Shown here: in pieces, positions 1-7,153 of the stretch
Layout: each line of letters begins with the position of its first letter
Numbering within the stretch: the first letter of the stretch is position 1
From: an uncultured Bacteroidota bacterium
Lineage (GTDB): Bacteria; Bacteroidota; Bacteroidia; UKL13-3
NCBI GenBank assembly: GCA_903888395.1
Contig: CAISTO010000201.1
Span: forward strand, 1 to 7,257
DNA: 7,257 bases
Direction of reading: 5' to 3'
Translations under genes and position numbers: made by a program
Notes under the pieces: model-generated
Seen by the model: the letters and a program-made list of their open reading frames with translations, nothing else
Database searches by the model: none
What the model was told of the DNA's origin: nothing

Positions 1-1107
1 GCCCGCAAAAATAGAACCCGACATAATAGAACTTGCACCAGCAGCTATGGCTTTTACCAAATCGCCACTGTATCTAATTCCACCATCGGCTATGATTGGA
101 ACACCGCTTCCAGCAATTGCCTTGGCACTTTCATAAACAGCTGTTAACTGAGGAACGCCAATTCCTGCAATAATTCTTGTGGTACAAATAGAACCTGGTC
201 CTACACCTACTTTAACCGCATCTACACCGGCATCAACTAAAGCTTTTGCGCCACTTCCTGTAGCTACATTCCCTGCAATGATATCAATGTTTGAAAACAA
301 TTTTTTTATGCGAGCTACTTCATTTAAAACGCCACGAGAGTGACCATGTGCTGTGTCAATAATTACTACATCCACACCAGCTTTTACTAAAGCATGAATT
401 CTTTCTTCAGTGTCGGCTGTAACGCCAACTGCTGCACCTGAAAGCAAACGACCATGCTTGTCTTTACATGCTGAAGGATGTGCTTTAACCTTTAAAATAT
501 CTTTATAAGTAATTAAACCTTTTAGGAAATTATCTTTATCAATAACCGGTAATTTTTCAATTTTATATTGCTGTAAAATTAGTTCTGCTTGCTTTAGGTC
601 AGTTCCTTCTGGCGCAGTAATAATTTTATCCTTGGTCATAATATCACTTACGCATTTGTTCATGTCTGTTTCAAATCGTAAATCTCTGTTAGTTAAAATA
701 CCAACTAATTTACCATTGTCGTTTATAATTGGAATGCCGCCAATTTTATTTTCAGTCATTAATTTAAGCGCTTCGCGCAAAGTAGCAGAATCGTGTAATG
801 TAACTGGATCTAATATTAATCCACTTTCGCTACGTTTTACTTTTCTAACTTCAGCAGCATGACGCTCAATGCTCATGTTTTTATGAATAATGCCAATTCC
901 ACCTTCTTGCGCCATAGCAATAGCTAATTTGCTTTCAGTAACAGTGTCCATTGCTGCAGTAACAATTGGAATTTTTATTTGAATATTTCTAGAAAGTTGT
1001 GTGGTAGTATTTACCTCGCGGGGCAATATTTCAGAATATGCGGGTAAAACTAAAACGTCATCGTAGGTTAAACCTTCGGTGTAAAATTTATCAGATTGGT
1101 TAAGCAT
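1..1107 (-). CDS. guaB: IMP dehydrogenase, N-terminal 369 residues (3' end outside window)
   Basis: Inosine-5'-monophosphate dehydrogenase oxidises IMP to XMP with NAD+, the committed step of guanine nucleotide synthesis in the cytoplasm. Reading from the ATG at 1107, the protein opens with a typical IMPDH N-terminus (LTYDDVLVLP, then PIVTAAMDTVTES). A CBS pair (Bateman module) follows at roughly residues 95-205, and the TIM barrel then resumes. The catalytic loop GPGSICTTR is intact, with the nucleophilic cysteine at residue 308. It is followed by the phosphate-binding ADGGIRYSGD and the start of the GSIFAG segment, where the window ends. About 120 residues, including the flap, should lie beyond position 1, judging from the usual length of about 490. 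The frame is open throughout with no sign of damage. The gene lies 122 bases downstream of the S1-protein gene on the same strand, so it may have its own promoter. The family assignment is secure from the motifs. Confidence 0.97.
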   Translation of the reverse strand, partial: MLNQSDKFYTEGLTYDDVLVLPAYSEILPREVNTTTQLSRNIQIKIPIVTAAMDTVTESKLAIAMAQEGGIGIIHKNMSIERHAAEVRKVKRSESGLILDPVTLHDSATLREALKLMTENKIGGIPIINDNGKLVGILTNRDLRFETDMNKCVSDIMTKDKIITAPEGTDLKQAELILQQYKIEKLPVIDKDNFLKGLITYKDILKVKAHPSACKDKHGRLLSGAAVGVTADTEERIHALVKAGVDVVIIDTAHGHSRGVLNEVARIKKLFSNIDIIAGNVATGSGAKALVDAGVDAVKVGVGPGSICTTRIIAGIGVPQLTAVYESAKAIAGSGVPIIADGGIRYSGDLVKAIAAGASSIMSGSIFAG

Positions 1108-1140
1108 GGCAAATAAGATTACGTGTGTTTATTTGCGGTG

Positions 1141-1148
1141 CAAGTTTA
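1141..1148 (-). promoter_or_regulatory. Possible Bacteroidota -7 promoter element for guaB
   Basis: On the minus strand this reads TAAACTTG, one mismatch from the Bacteroidota sigma-ABfrA -7 consensus TAnnTTTG. It would give a leader of a few tens of bases before the guaB ATG at 1107. No convincing -33 TTTG is visible at the expected distance upstream; the sequence there is a T-run. In DNA this AT-rich a one-mismatch hit occurs easily by chance, so this is only a candidate. Confidence 0.2.
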
Positions 1149-1229
1149 GGCTTCTAAGTTTGATTATTTTAAAAAAAAGGAAATTATTTTCATTTTTTCA
1201 TTAAAATCATAAAAAAGCACCAATATGAA

Positions 1230-2060
1230 TTACACCAAAACTGTTTGTGTAGCTTCTATTTTTACCAATTTTTGTCGGTATAAAATACCAATGGCTTTCT
1301 TAAAAGTTTTTTTACTCATGCCCAGCAATTTTCTTATATCGTCAGGATCGCTGTTGTCGTGAAGTGCTATCACGCCATTGTGTTTTTTCAAATAATCCAA
1401 AATTAATTGCGAGTTGATGTCAATGTTTTCAAATCCAATTTTCTGTAAACTTAAATCTATTAAGTTTCCTTCTTTAATTTGCTTCACGTAACCCTTTAAA
1501 CTGTCACCAACTTTTATAGGGGAGTAAATTTCGTTTTTGTAAATTAAACCCTTGTATTTATTATTGATAATGGCAAAATATCCCAAATCAAAATCTTCAA
1601 AAATTAATAAATCTACTTCCTGATTTGCTTTTAAATCGCAATCTGTATTGTCTAAATAACGGTTCAGTTTTGTGGTAGCCACCAATCGATCGGAGGTTTC
1701 GTCTAAAAACAAATAAACCACATAGCTTTTGTGGTCATACATTTTAGTAGCTTGTTCCTTAAATGGAACCAACAAATCTTTGTCTAATCCCCAATCCATA
1801 AATGCACCAAACGAAGCGGCATCCACTACTTTAAGTGCCGCAAAACTATTAATTGTAATTTTGGGTGTTTGTGTTGTTGCTATTATTTTATCTTCAGAAT
1901 CGTTGTAAACAAAAACATCAATTACATCTTTCAGTTGTAAATTATCTGGAGCGTATTTAAAAGGTAAAAACACTTCCTCTCCCGATGTGTCAATTAGGAA
2001 AAATCCCATTGCGCTGCCTCTATTTACCAATAAATTATTTACTTCTCCTAATTTGATCAT
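1230..2060 (-). CDS. cvfB: CvfB/YitL-family S1-domain RNA-binding protein
   Basis: This 276-residue cytoplasmic protein has the layout of the CvfB/YitL family (COG2996-type): S1-like OB folds followed by a C-terminal winged helix. Two degenerate S1-like repeats cover about residues 3-65 and 70-132. A more canonical S1 repeat lies at about 145-210, ending in KVGDSLKGYVKQIKEGNLID followed by LSL. A winged helix-turn-helix spans about 220-276 (GMSKKTFKKAIGILYRQ as recognition region). The known Gram-positive members bind RNA and affect virulence-factor expression in Staphylococcus aureus; the role in Bacteroidota is not established, so RNA binding is inferred from the fold alone. The ATG start at 2060 is preceded by an A-rich leader without Shine-Dalgarno. 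The gene is divergent from pdxJ and codirectional with guaB. The length is normal for the family and no defect is visible. The symbol is used by family resemblance. Confidence 0.88.
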   Translation of the reverse strand: MIKLGEVNNLLVNRGSAMGFFLIDTSGEEVFLPFKYAPDNLQLKDVIDVFVYNDSEDKIIATTQTPKITINSFAALKVVDAASFGAFMDWGLDKDLLVPFKEQATKMYDHKSYVVYLFLDETSDRLVATTKLNRYLDNTDCDLKANQEVDLLIFEDFDLGYFAIINNKYKGLIYKNEIYSPIKVGDSLKGYVKQIKEGNLIDLSLQKIGFENIDINSQLILDYLKKHNGVIALHDNSDPDDIRKLLGMSKKTFKKAIGILYRQKLVKIEATQTVLV

Positions 2061-2085
2061 TTTGCTTGTTTTTAAAAATATTTTT

Positions 2086-2093
2086 CAAAACTA
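2086..2093 (-). promoter_or_regulatory. Candidate -7 promoter element of the cvfB-like gene
   Basis: On the minus strand this reads TAGTTTTG, an exact match to the Bacteroidota -7 consensus TAnnTTTG. It sits 25 bases upstream of the ATG at 2060, which would give a short leader of about 15-20 bases. A matching -33 TTTG is not apparent at the expected spacing in the 2108-2120 region, so support rests on one box. The corresponding pdxJ promoter must also lie in this 106-base divergent region. The best plus-strand hit, TAAAATTG at 2128-2135, has one mismatch and is too weak to annotate. Confidence 0.35.
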
Positions 2094-2166
2094 TTTAAAA
2101 TTATACAGCCTACTTCATTTTATTTAGTAAAATTGTAAACAATATAAATCCCAAAAGCTAAAAATT

Positions 2167-2883
2167 TTGACGAAGTTAAGTGTAAATATCAACAAGTTTG
2201 CTACCATTAGAAATGCTCGTGGTGGCAATAATCCAAATTTGGTTCAAGTAGCCATCGACTGTCAAAACTTTGGTGCTGATGGAATTACTGTTCATCCTCG
2301 ACCCGATGAACGCCATATTCGATATGCCGATGTGTTTGATTTAAAGCAAATAATTACTACCGAATTTAATATTGAAGGAAATCCTTTGGAAGACAAATTT
2401 GTGCAATTGGTGTTAGACAGCAAACCAACACAAGTAACTTTAGTTCCTGATTCTTTGAATCAAATTACCAGTAATCATGGTTGGGATACTTTAAAAAATC
2501 ATCAGTTTTTGTCTGATATAATCAAAGTTTTTAAAAAAGAAGGCATCAGAACTTCCATTTTTGTAGATGCAAATTTAGAAATGATAGAAGGAGCAAAATT
2601 AACGGGAACCGACAGAATAGAACTTTATACCGAAAATTTTGCGCAACATTTTCGTACTGATAAAGAAAATATAATTAAACCCTATACACTTGCGGCCATT
2701 CGCGCACATGAACTAGGAATAGGAATAAATGCTGGCCACGATTTAGACTTGGAAAACCTGCATTTTTTTAATCAAAATATTCCAAATTTGGCAGAAGTTT
2801 CCATTGGTCATGCTTTGGTTTGCGATGCCATTTACTTAGGTTTGCATAACACCATTCAACTATATAAAAACAAATTAAAATAA
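2167..2883 (+). CDS. pdxJ: Pyridoxine 5'-phosphate synthase PdxJ (TTG start)
   Basis: PdxJ condenses 3-amino-1-hydroxyacetone 1-phosphate with 1-deoxy-D-xylulose 5-phosphate to form pyridoxine 5'-phosphate, the last ring-forming step of the DXP-dependent vitamin B6 pathway. The 238-residue length is normal. The N-terminus LSVNINKFATIRNARGG carries the family's early Asn and Arg (R18). GITVHPRPDERHIR holds active-site candidates H43, R45, H50 and R52. NIEGNP supplies the catalytic Glu at residue 70, GHD supplies H191, and SIGHALVCDA supplies the late phosphate-site His at 215. The start is TTG: an in-frame TAA lies at 2128-2130 and no ATG or GTG occurs between it and the conserved N-terminus. 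An ATT directly before the TTG is the only other near-start codon. It appears to be the first gene of a four-gene plus-strand unit, with the next ATG 10 bases after its stop. Confidence 0.96.
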   Translation: MTKLSVNINKFATIRNARGGNNPNLVQVAIDCQNFGADGITVHPRPDERHIRYADVFDLKQIITTEFNIEGNPLEDKFVQLVLDSKPTQVTLVPDSLNQITSNHGWDTLKNHQFLSDIIKVFKKEGIRTSIFVDANLEMIEGAKLTGTDRIELYTENFAQHFRTDKENIIKPYTLAAIRAHELGIGINAGHDLDLENLHFFNQNIPNLAEVSIGHALVCDAIYLGLHNTIQLYKNKLK

Positions 2884-2893
2884 AAGAAAATTG

Positions 2894-3913
2894 ATGAATA
2901 GAAATTGGTTGTATACACTTAGTTTAACTCCTGGTTTAGTAGCCATTTATGGCAATTTAACAGGGGGGATTTTTGCCTTAGGCAATTTTGTTTTTTCACT
3001 TGGTTTTTTGGCAGTTTCAGAATGGATTACCAAAGATTTTCTTTCGAACGATGCAAGTGATCAGGATGATTTTATTCCAAAATTTATTTTGTTACTGCAT
3101 ATTCCATTTCAATTAATGTCGGTGGCAAGTTTATTTTACGGAATTTACACGCATGTTTTAACCGATTATTTTGTGGTAGGCGCAGCTTTAAGCACGGCAT
3201 TAAATTCAGGAACTTCCGCCATTATTGTATCGCATGAATACATTCATAGAAAAGTAAAATACGAAAGAATGTTAGGTAAGTTATTGCTGTTTTCAGCAGG
3301 AAATTTATATTTTTATATTGACCATATAAAAGTTCATCACAAATGGGTTGGAACCAATAAAGACCATGCAACCGCTCGTTTTGGTGAATCGTTATATGCC
3401 TTTTTTGTGCGTTCGGTTTCAGGTCAATTTTGGGGAGCTTTAAAAATAGAAGCACAACGATTAAAAACTGAAAATAAAATACCTTATGGCATAAGAAATT
3501 ATGTAATTAGGCAATTAGTTTTACAAACTGTCTTTTTGTTTTTGGTGTATTATTTTATTGGAATGATAGCTGTTGGCGCTTGGTTAATTCAATGTTTATT
3601 TGCCAATTTTTTATTAGAATATGTTAATTATATTCAACATTATGGATTAAGTAGAAACGAAAATCAACGGGTAACTGAAGAACACAGTTGGCAAAGTGAT
3701 AAATTTGTAAGCCGCTTTGTTTTGGTTGATTTGTCGCGCCATGCCGACCACCATTATTATGCTTCAAAGCCTTATCATACTTTAAAAACTTACCATAACA
3801 GTCCAGTATTACCAACGGGTTACGCAGGTTTATTTTTTATTGCAGCAGTTCCAAAACTTTGGTTCAATATGATGCATAAAAAAATAAATGAAATGAATAT
3901 ATCGACTAATTAA
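2894..3913 (+). CDS. AlkB-type membrane di-iron monooxygenase (alkane 1-monooxygenase/desaturase family)
   Basis: This integral-membrane non-haem di-iron enzyme probably hydroxylates an alkyl or lipid chain. Starting at ATG 2894 (a TTG directly before it is the less likely start) it has 339 residues and about six hydrophobic segments. All histidine clusters of the AlkB branch are present: HEYIHR (H114-H118), DHIKVHH (H144, H148, H149), NYIQHYG (H249) and LSRHADHH (H283, H286, H287). The NY-x-x-HYG box and LxRHxDHH favour AlkB alkane hydroxylase over ordinary fatty-acid desaturases. Two departures from the canonical EHxxGHH box are visible: Asp143 replaces Glu and Val147 replaces Gly. There is no fused rubredoxin, and no rubredoxin or reductase gene is in the window, so the electron donor must be encoded elsewhere. 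The natural substrate cannot be read from sequence; alkanes, fatty acids or a membrane lipid are all possible. It lies 10 bases after pdxJ and 15 bases before the peptidase gene, suggesting cotranscription. Confidence 0.85.
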   Translation: MNRNWLYTLSLTPGLVAIYGNLTGGIFALGNFVFSLGFLAVSEWITKDFLSNDASDQDDFIPKFILLLHIPFQLMSVASLFYGIYTHVLTDYFVVGAALSTALNSGTSAIIVSHEYIHRKVKYERMLGKLLLFSAGNLYFYIDHIKVHHKWVGTNKDHATARFGESLYAFFVRSVSGQFWGALKIEAQRLKTENKIPYGIRNYVIRQLVLQTVFLFLVYYFIGMIAVGAWLIQCLFANFLLEYVNYIQHYGLSRNENQRVTEEHSWQSDKFVSRFVLVDLSRHADHHYYASKPYHTLKTYHNSPVLPTGYAGLFFIAAVPKLWFNMMHKKINEMNISTN

Positions 3914-3928
3914 TCAAAGAAATTTTAA

Positions 3929-6385
3929 ATGAAAACCTATCAAAAACTTTTTGCAGCAGCATTATTTTTTTTCAATATTGAGCTGCAAGCGCAACAAAAT
4001 TATACTGCTTATTTAAAAGATAATACCACTTCGCGCGAACATTCGCTCGATATTACTAAAATGAAAGTGGAAGTGAGTTTTGTTCCTGAAAAAGGTTTGG
4101 TAAAAGGAAAAGTTACACATAACTTTATGGTGCTTCAGCAAAAAGTAGATTCTGTTTTTTTTGATGCGCCTGCAATTACCATTAAATCTGTTTTACACAA
4201 TAACCAAAGTGCAAAGTTTTCCATTACAAAAACAGGAGTTTGGGTAAAGCCAAACACCCCTTTAAAATGGGACGAAACGGGAACTATTGTGTTTGAATAT
4301 GAAGCTTCGCCACGTAGGGGAATTTACTTTATTGGGTGGAATGAAAAGGAAAATGCGGTTTCAAATCCTTTTGCGGTACGCAAGCAAATTTGGACACAAG
4401 GACAAGGAATTGATAACCGCCAATGGATTCCAATGTATGACGATATGAATGATAAATTTATTACCGAAACTGTTATTTCGTTCGATAAGAATTATCAAGT
4501 TTTATCGAACGGAACTTTTTTAGGTAAAAAAGAAAATAAAGATGGAACTTTTACATGGAATTACACCATGACAAAACCTCATGCGGGCTATTTATTGATG
4601 CTAGCCATTGGAAAATATGCGGTGAGTGAAACCAAAACCAAAAGTGGTGTTCCTTTAAAAAACTGGTATTATCCAGAATTCAAGGAGCGAATGGAACCAA
4701 CATATCGCTACACCGCGCAAATGATGGATTTTTTGGAGAAGGAAACAGGCATTAAATATCCTTGGGAAAGTTACAGCCAAGTAATGGTTCAAGATTTTAT
4801 TTTTGGTGCAATGGAAAATACCACTGCTACTATTTTTGGTGATTTTTTCAATGTAGACGAACGTGCTTTTTTAGATAGAAATTACATTGGTGTAAATTGC
4901 CATGAAATGACTCACCAATGGTTTGGCGATTACATAACAGCTCGCGATAGCCGTGATGCTTGGATGCAAGAAAGCTTTGCTACTTATTATCCAAAACAAT
5001 TTTATAAAGAATTAGAAGGAACGGATGAATGGGATTGGCAGCGCAGAGCGCATCAAAATTCAGCTGTGGATGCTGGTAAAAAAGATGATTATGCGGTGCG
5101 TCATACTGCTGGTGGAACTGCCAGGGTTTACCCGAAAGGTGCCGCGGTTATTAGCATGTTGGAATATGTTTTGGGTGCGGAGCAATGGAAACGTGCGTTG
5201 AATTATTACCTAAAAATGCATGCTTATGCCAATGTGGAAATGAACGATATGCAACAAGCTATTAAAGATAAATTGGGCTTAAATGCAGATTGGTTTTTTG
5301 ACGAATGGATTGCCCGAGGTGGCGAACCCATTTACCAAATTCATTACGAAGATTTAAACTATAACGATGGCTCAAAAGCTACTGAAATAGCCATTGAACA
5401 AGTTCAAAAAACAAATGAAACCATTCAATATTTTAAAATGCCAGTGGCAATTGAAGTGCATTATACCGATGGAACTTTTGATAGTGTAAAAGAAATGCAA
5501 AGCCAAGCTTTTGAAGTAGTAAAAATACCTAATTTGGGTAAAAAGAAAATAGCTTTTGTATTGTTCGACCCCAATTCAAATATTTTAAAGCAAGTAATTT
5601 TCAATAAATCGGAACAAGAATTATTTGCTCAATTAAAAGGCGCAGCTAATTATTTGGATAGATATGATGCAGTTGTTGCACTTAGAAAATCAACGATTGA
5701 AAGCAAAAGAACAGCATTGCTAGCAGCACTAAAAACTGAAAAACATTACGGAATAATCAATGAAATAGTGAATCAACTCATCAATGATAAAGATGCTGAA
5801 ACGGTAAAAGCAATGCAAGGTTTAATGAATCATTCAAGGTCGGTTTTGAGAGAAAATGTGTTGAATAAATTAGCAGTCATTTCTCCAGAATGGAAGCCAA
5901 TTTTTGTTCGTTCGCTTTCCGATTCAAGTTACGATGTAGTGAAAACATCGATGGAAAAACTATTTGTAAATTTTCAAGATAAAGAAACGGTAAAAACTAT
6001 AGTTGATGCTACTGAAAGCGCATTTGGAATGAATAATATTATTCAAATAAAACGCAATGAAATAATGATTTTACATGGTATAGGTACCCGAATACAATTA
6101 TTAGCACAAAACAGATTTGCTTCATCTGCTTATGAATTTAGAACACGTTTGAATGCATTCAATAGTTTTAAAACAATGAATATTTTAGATGAAGAATTGG
6201 CAATGAATATATTTTATGCTATGTTATCTTATAATAGTCGTTTAGCTGGTCCAGCAACTGATTTAGCGAATCATTTTTCAGGTCAATTTGAATACAAAAA
6301 AATGTTGAAAAATAGATTTGCAAATAGCAATTTTGATGCAAAACAAAAAGAAACCATAACCAATGCTTTACCGTGGATTCAATAA
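3929..6385 (+). CDS. Secreted M1-family zinc aminopeptidase
   Basis: This is an 818-residue exported metallopeptidase that removes N-terminal residues from peptides, probably in the periplasm. A Sec signal peptide occupies about residues 1-21 (basic MKTYQK, hydrophobic AAALFFF, cleavage plausible after LQA). No lipobox cysteine follows it, and no C-terminal type IX sorting domain is apparent. The N-terminal beta domain covers about 30-215. The exopeptidase signature GAMEN is at 293-297. The zinc site is HEMTH (H325, E326, H329), with the third ligand E348 after exactly 18 intervening residues. The transition-state tyrosine is Y401 in VYPKGAAVISML. A beta-sandwich domain follows at about 465-560, and a helical HEAT/armadillo-like C-terminal domain fills the rest. 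The segment around the third ligand reads WMQESFATY rather than the common WLNEGFA. Every catalytic residue is present, so the enzyme should be active. The gene starts 15 bases after the AlkB-like gene, and its last 13 bases overlap pnuC. Confidence 0.95.
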   Translation: MKTYQKLFAAALFFFNIELQAQQNYTAYLKDNTTSREHSLDITKMKVEVSFVPEKGLVKGKVTHNFMVLQQKVDSVFFDAPAITIKSVLHNNQSAKFSITKTGVWVKPNTPLKWDETGTIVFEYEASPRRGIYFIGWNEKENAVSNPFAVRKQIWTQGQGIDNRQWIPMYDDMNDKFITETVISFDKNYQVLSNGTFLGKKENKDGTFTWNYTMTKPHAGYLLMLAIGKYAVSETKTKSGVPLKNWYYPEFKERMEPTYRYTAQMMDFLEKETGIKYPWESYSQVMVQDFIFGAMENTTATIFGDFFNVDERAFLDRNYIGVNCHEMTHQWFGDYITARDSRDAWMQESFATYYPKQFYKELEGTDEWDWQRRAHQNSAVDAGKKDDYAVRHTAGGTARVYPKGAAVISMLEYVLGAEQWKRALNYYLKMHAYANVEMNDMQQAIKDKLGLNADWFFDEWIARGGEPIYQIHYEDLNYNDGSKATEIAIEQVQKTNETIQYFKMPVAIEVHYTDGTFDSVKEMQSQAFEVVKIPNLGKKKIAFVLFDPNSNILKQVIFNKSEQELFAQLKGAANYLDRYDAVVALRKSTIESKRTALLAALKTEKHYGIINEIVNQLINDKDAETVKAMQGLMNHSRSVLRENVLNKLAVISPEWKPIFVRSLSDSSYDVVKTSMEKLFVNFQDKETVKTIVDATESAFGMNNIIQIKRNEIMILHGIGTRIQLLAQNRFASSAYEFRTRLNAFNSFKTMNILDEELAMNIFYAMLSYNSRLAGPATDLANHFSGQFEYKKMLKNRFANSNFDAKQKETITNALPWIQ

Positions 6386-6957
6386 AAATTTCGTTCATTG
6401 AAACACTCGAAATTTTGGTTGTTTTAACCACACTTTTGTATAATTATTTTCTCATCAAACAAAACATAATTTGTTGGCTATTTGGCTTTTTAGCCTCATT
6501 TCTTGGCTTGATTATTTTTTACGAAAAACAATTGATTGGACAAATCATTCTGCATGTATTTTATACCATGATGGCTGTTTATGGTTGGTACATTTGGGGG
6601 AAAAGCAATAAGCAACTTTCAGTCAACAAATGGCCAATGATAAACCATGTTTATGTAATTGGTTCAGGCATTTTATTAACTTTTATATTGGGAAATTTTG
6701 TGCTGAATAAATTCATCCAAAACGTAAACTTCCTTGATATCAGCATTACCTTATTTTGCTTTGTAGCTACTTTTAAAGAAGCTCACAAAATACTTTCAGC
6801 TTGGCTTTATTGGATTGTATTAAACATGGCAAGCCTTGTTTTATATATGCAAAGCAATTTAAAAATATATGCTTTGCTCATGTTCATTTATACCATTTTA
6901 TCAATCAAAGGATATTTGGCTTGGCGAAAAAATTTGTCTGAATCAGGATTAGATTGA
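6373..6957 (+). CDS. pnuC: PnuC-family vitamin/nucleoside transporter (GTG start)
   Basis: This 194-residue inner-membrane protein belongs to the PnuC family of facilitators, which take up nicotinamide riboside (PnuC) or, in relatives, thiamine (PnuT) or riboflavin (PnuX). Seven hydrophobic segments can be drawn at about 12-27, 32-49, 55-75, 93-111, 120-134, 141-159 and 166-184. Family landmarks are a WxxW in AVYGWYIW (W72, W75), a second in WLYW (W144, W147), and the closing Y-x-x-x-S-I-K-G-Y-x-A-W pattern (G180, W184). Asn151 sits where I would expect the acidic residue in many homologues' W..WD-type helix. Ligand choice cannot be decided from sequence; a downstream nadR-like kinase or thiamine pyrophosphokinase would help, but it would lie outside the window. 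GTG is the only standard start: stops lie in frame at 6325 and 6334, and no Met codon occurs before residue 66. The 13-base overlap with the peptidase gene suggests translational coupling. Confidence 0.88.
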   Translation: MDSIKISFIETLEILVVLTTLLYNYFLIKQNIICWLFGFLASFLGLIIFYEKQLIGQIILHVFYTMMAVYGWYIWGKSNKQLSVNKWPMINHVYVIGSGILLTFILGNFVLNKFIQNVNFLDISITLFCFVATFKEAHKILSAWLYWIVLNMASLVLYMQSNLKIYALLMFIYTILSIKGYLAWRKNLSESGLD

Positions 6958-6976
6958 TTGAAGGATTTTCAGGATT
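6943..6976 (+). repeat. Short direct repeat TCAGGATT across the pnuC stop
   Basis: TCAGGATT occurs at 6943-6950, inside the last codons of pnuC, and again at 6969-6976, just after its stop. A third, partial unit (AGGATT) lies at 6962-6967. A GATTGATTG tandem sits between the first and second units. Such AGGATTTTCAGGATT strings are, from memory, frequent in Bacteroidota intergenic DNA. The repeat seems to supply the last few residues (ESGLD) of PnuC. Confidence 0.45.
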
Positions 6977-7020
6977 TGCTATTCGTTTCGACTTCGCTCA
7001 ACGACCGTGGACATTGTCTA

Positions 7021-7042
7021 TGGTTGATGTTTTCACCAACCA
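7021..7042 (+). repeat. Inverted repeat TGGTTG/CAACCA
   Basis: A 6-bp perfect stem, TGGTTG at 7021-7026 and CAACCA at 7037-7042, encloses a 10-base loop. It opens the hairpin cluster after pnuC. The loop is long and the stem short, so it is the weaker of the listed hairpins. Confidence 0.35.
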
Positions 7043-7052
7043 AAAGCAACTT

Positions 7053-7070
7053 AAAGTTCCGTAGGAACGA
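7053..7070 (+). repeat. REP-like hairpin copy 1 (AAAGTTCCGTAGGAACGA)
   Basis: The GTTCC/GGAAC stem with a GTA loop (7056-7068) lies within an 18-bp unit repeated exactly at 7154-7171, with starts 101 bases apart. The motif GTTCCGTAGGAAC is, from general familiarity, widespread in Bacteroidota intergenic regions. I cannot verify copy number here. Confidence 0.7.
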
Positions 7071-7083
7071 AACATTTTGTAAA

Positions 7084-7101
7084 AACGGGTTTTAACCCGT
7101 T
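7084..7101 (+). repeat. Hairpin AACGGGT/ACCCGTT
   Basis: A 7-bp perfect stem, AACGGGT (7084-7090) and ACCCGTT (7095-7101), closes a TTTA loop. It lies between the two copies of the GTTCC-GTA-GGAAC unit and is likely a component of the same repeat family. It is followed by GGAAAAACG, not a T-run, so it does not look like an intrinsic terminator for pnuC. Confidence 0.65.
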
Positions 7102-7153
7102 GGAAAAACGAACAAAACCTTTTTATGTCCTTAGTTTAGTGTATGTCCAAAGG

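Noticed and set aside
632..862. Plus-strand 76-codon open frame
   Set aside because: It lies antisense inside guaB's CBS region, where the minus-strand IMPDH reading is continuous and conserved. It is a shadow frame.
1108..1229. Riboswitch or purine-responsive leader upstream of guaB
   Set aside because: The region is dominated by A/T runs with no long stable stem and no recognisable riboswitch core.
2061..2166. Operator or small RNA between the divergent genes
   Set aside because: No convincing dyad or conserved RNA motif is visible in this AT-rich spacer beyond one candidate -7 box.
2891..2896. TTG at 2891 as start of the AlkB-like protein
   Set aside because: It is immediately followed by an in-frame ATG at 2894, which is the more probable initiation codon; the difference is one residue.
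3222..3455. Minus-strand 77-codon open frame
   Set aside because: It is antisense to the AlkB-like gene across two essential histidine boxes and has no recognisable protein features.
3624..3815. Minus-strand 63-codon open frame
   Set aside because: It is antisense to the HYG and RHADHH boxes of the AlkB-like gene and is explained by the coding constraint on the other strand.
6219..6431. Minus-strand 70-codon open frame over the peptidase/pnuC junction
   Set aside because: It is composed of sequence already explained by two plus-strand genes, has no family resemblance and no plausible promoter.
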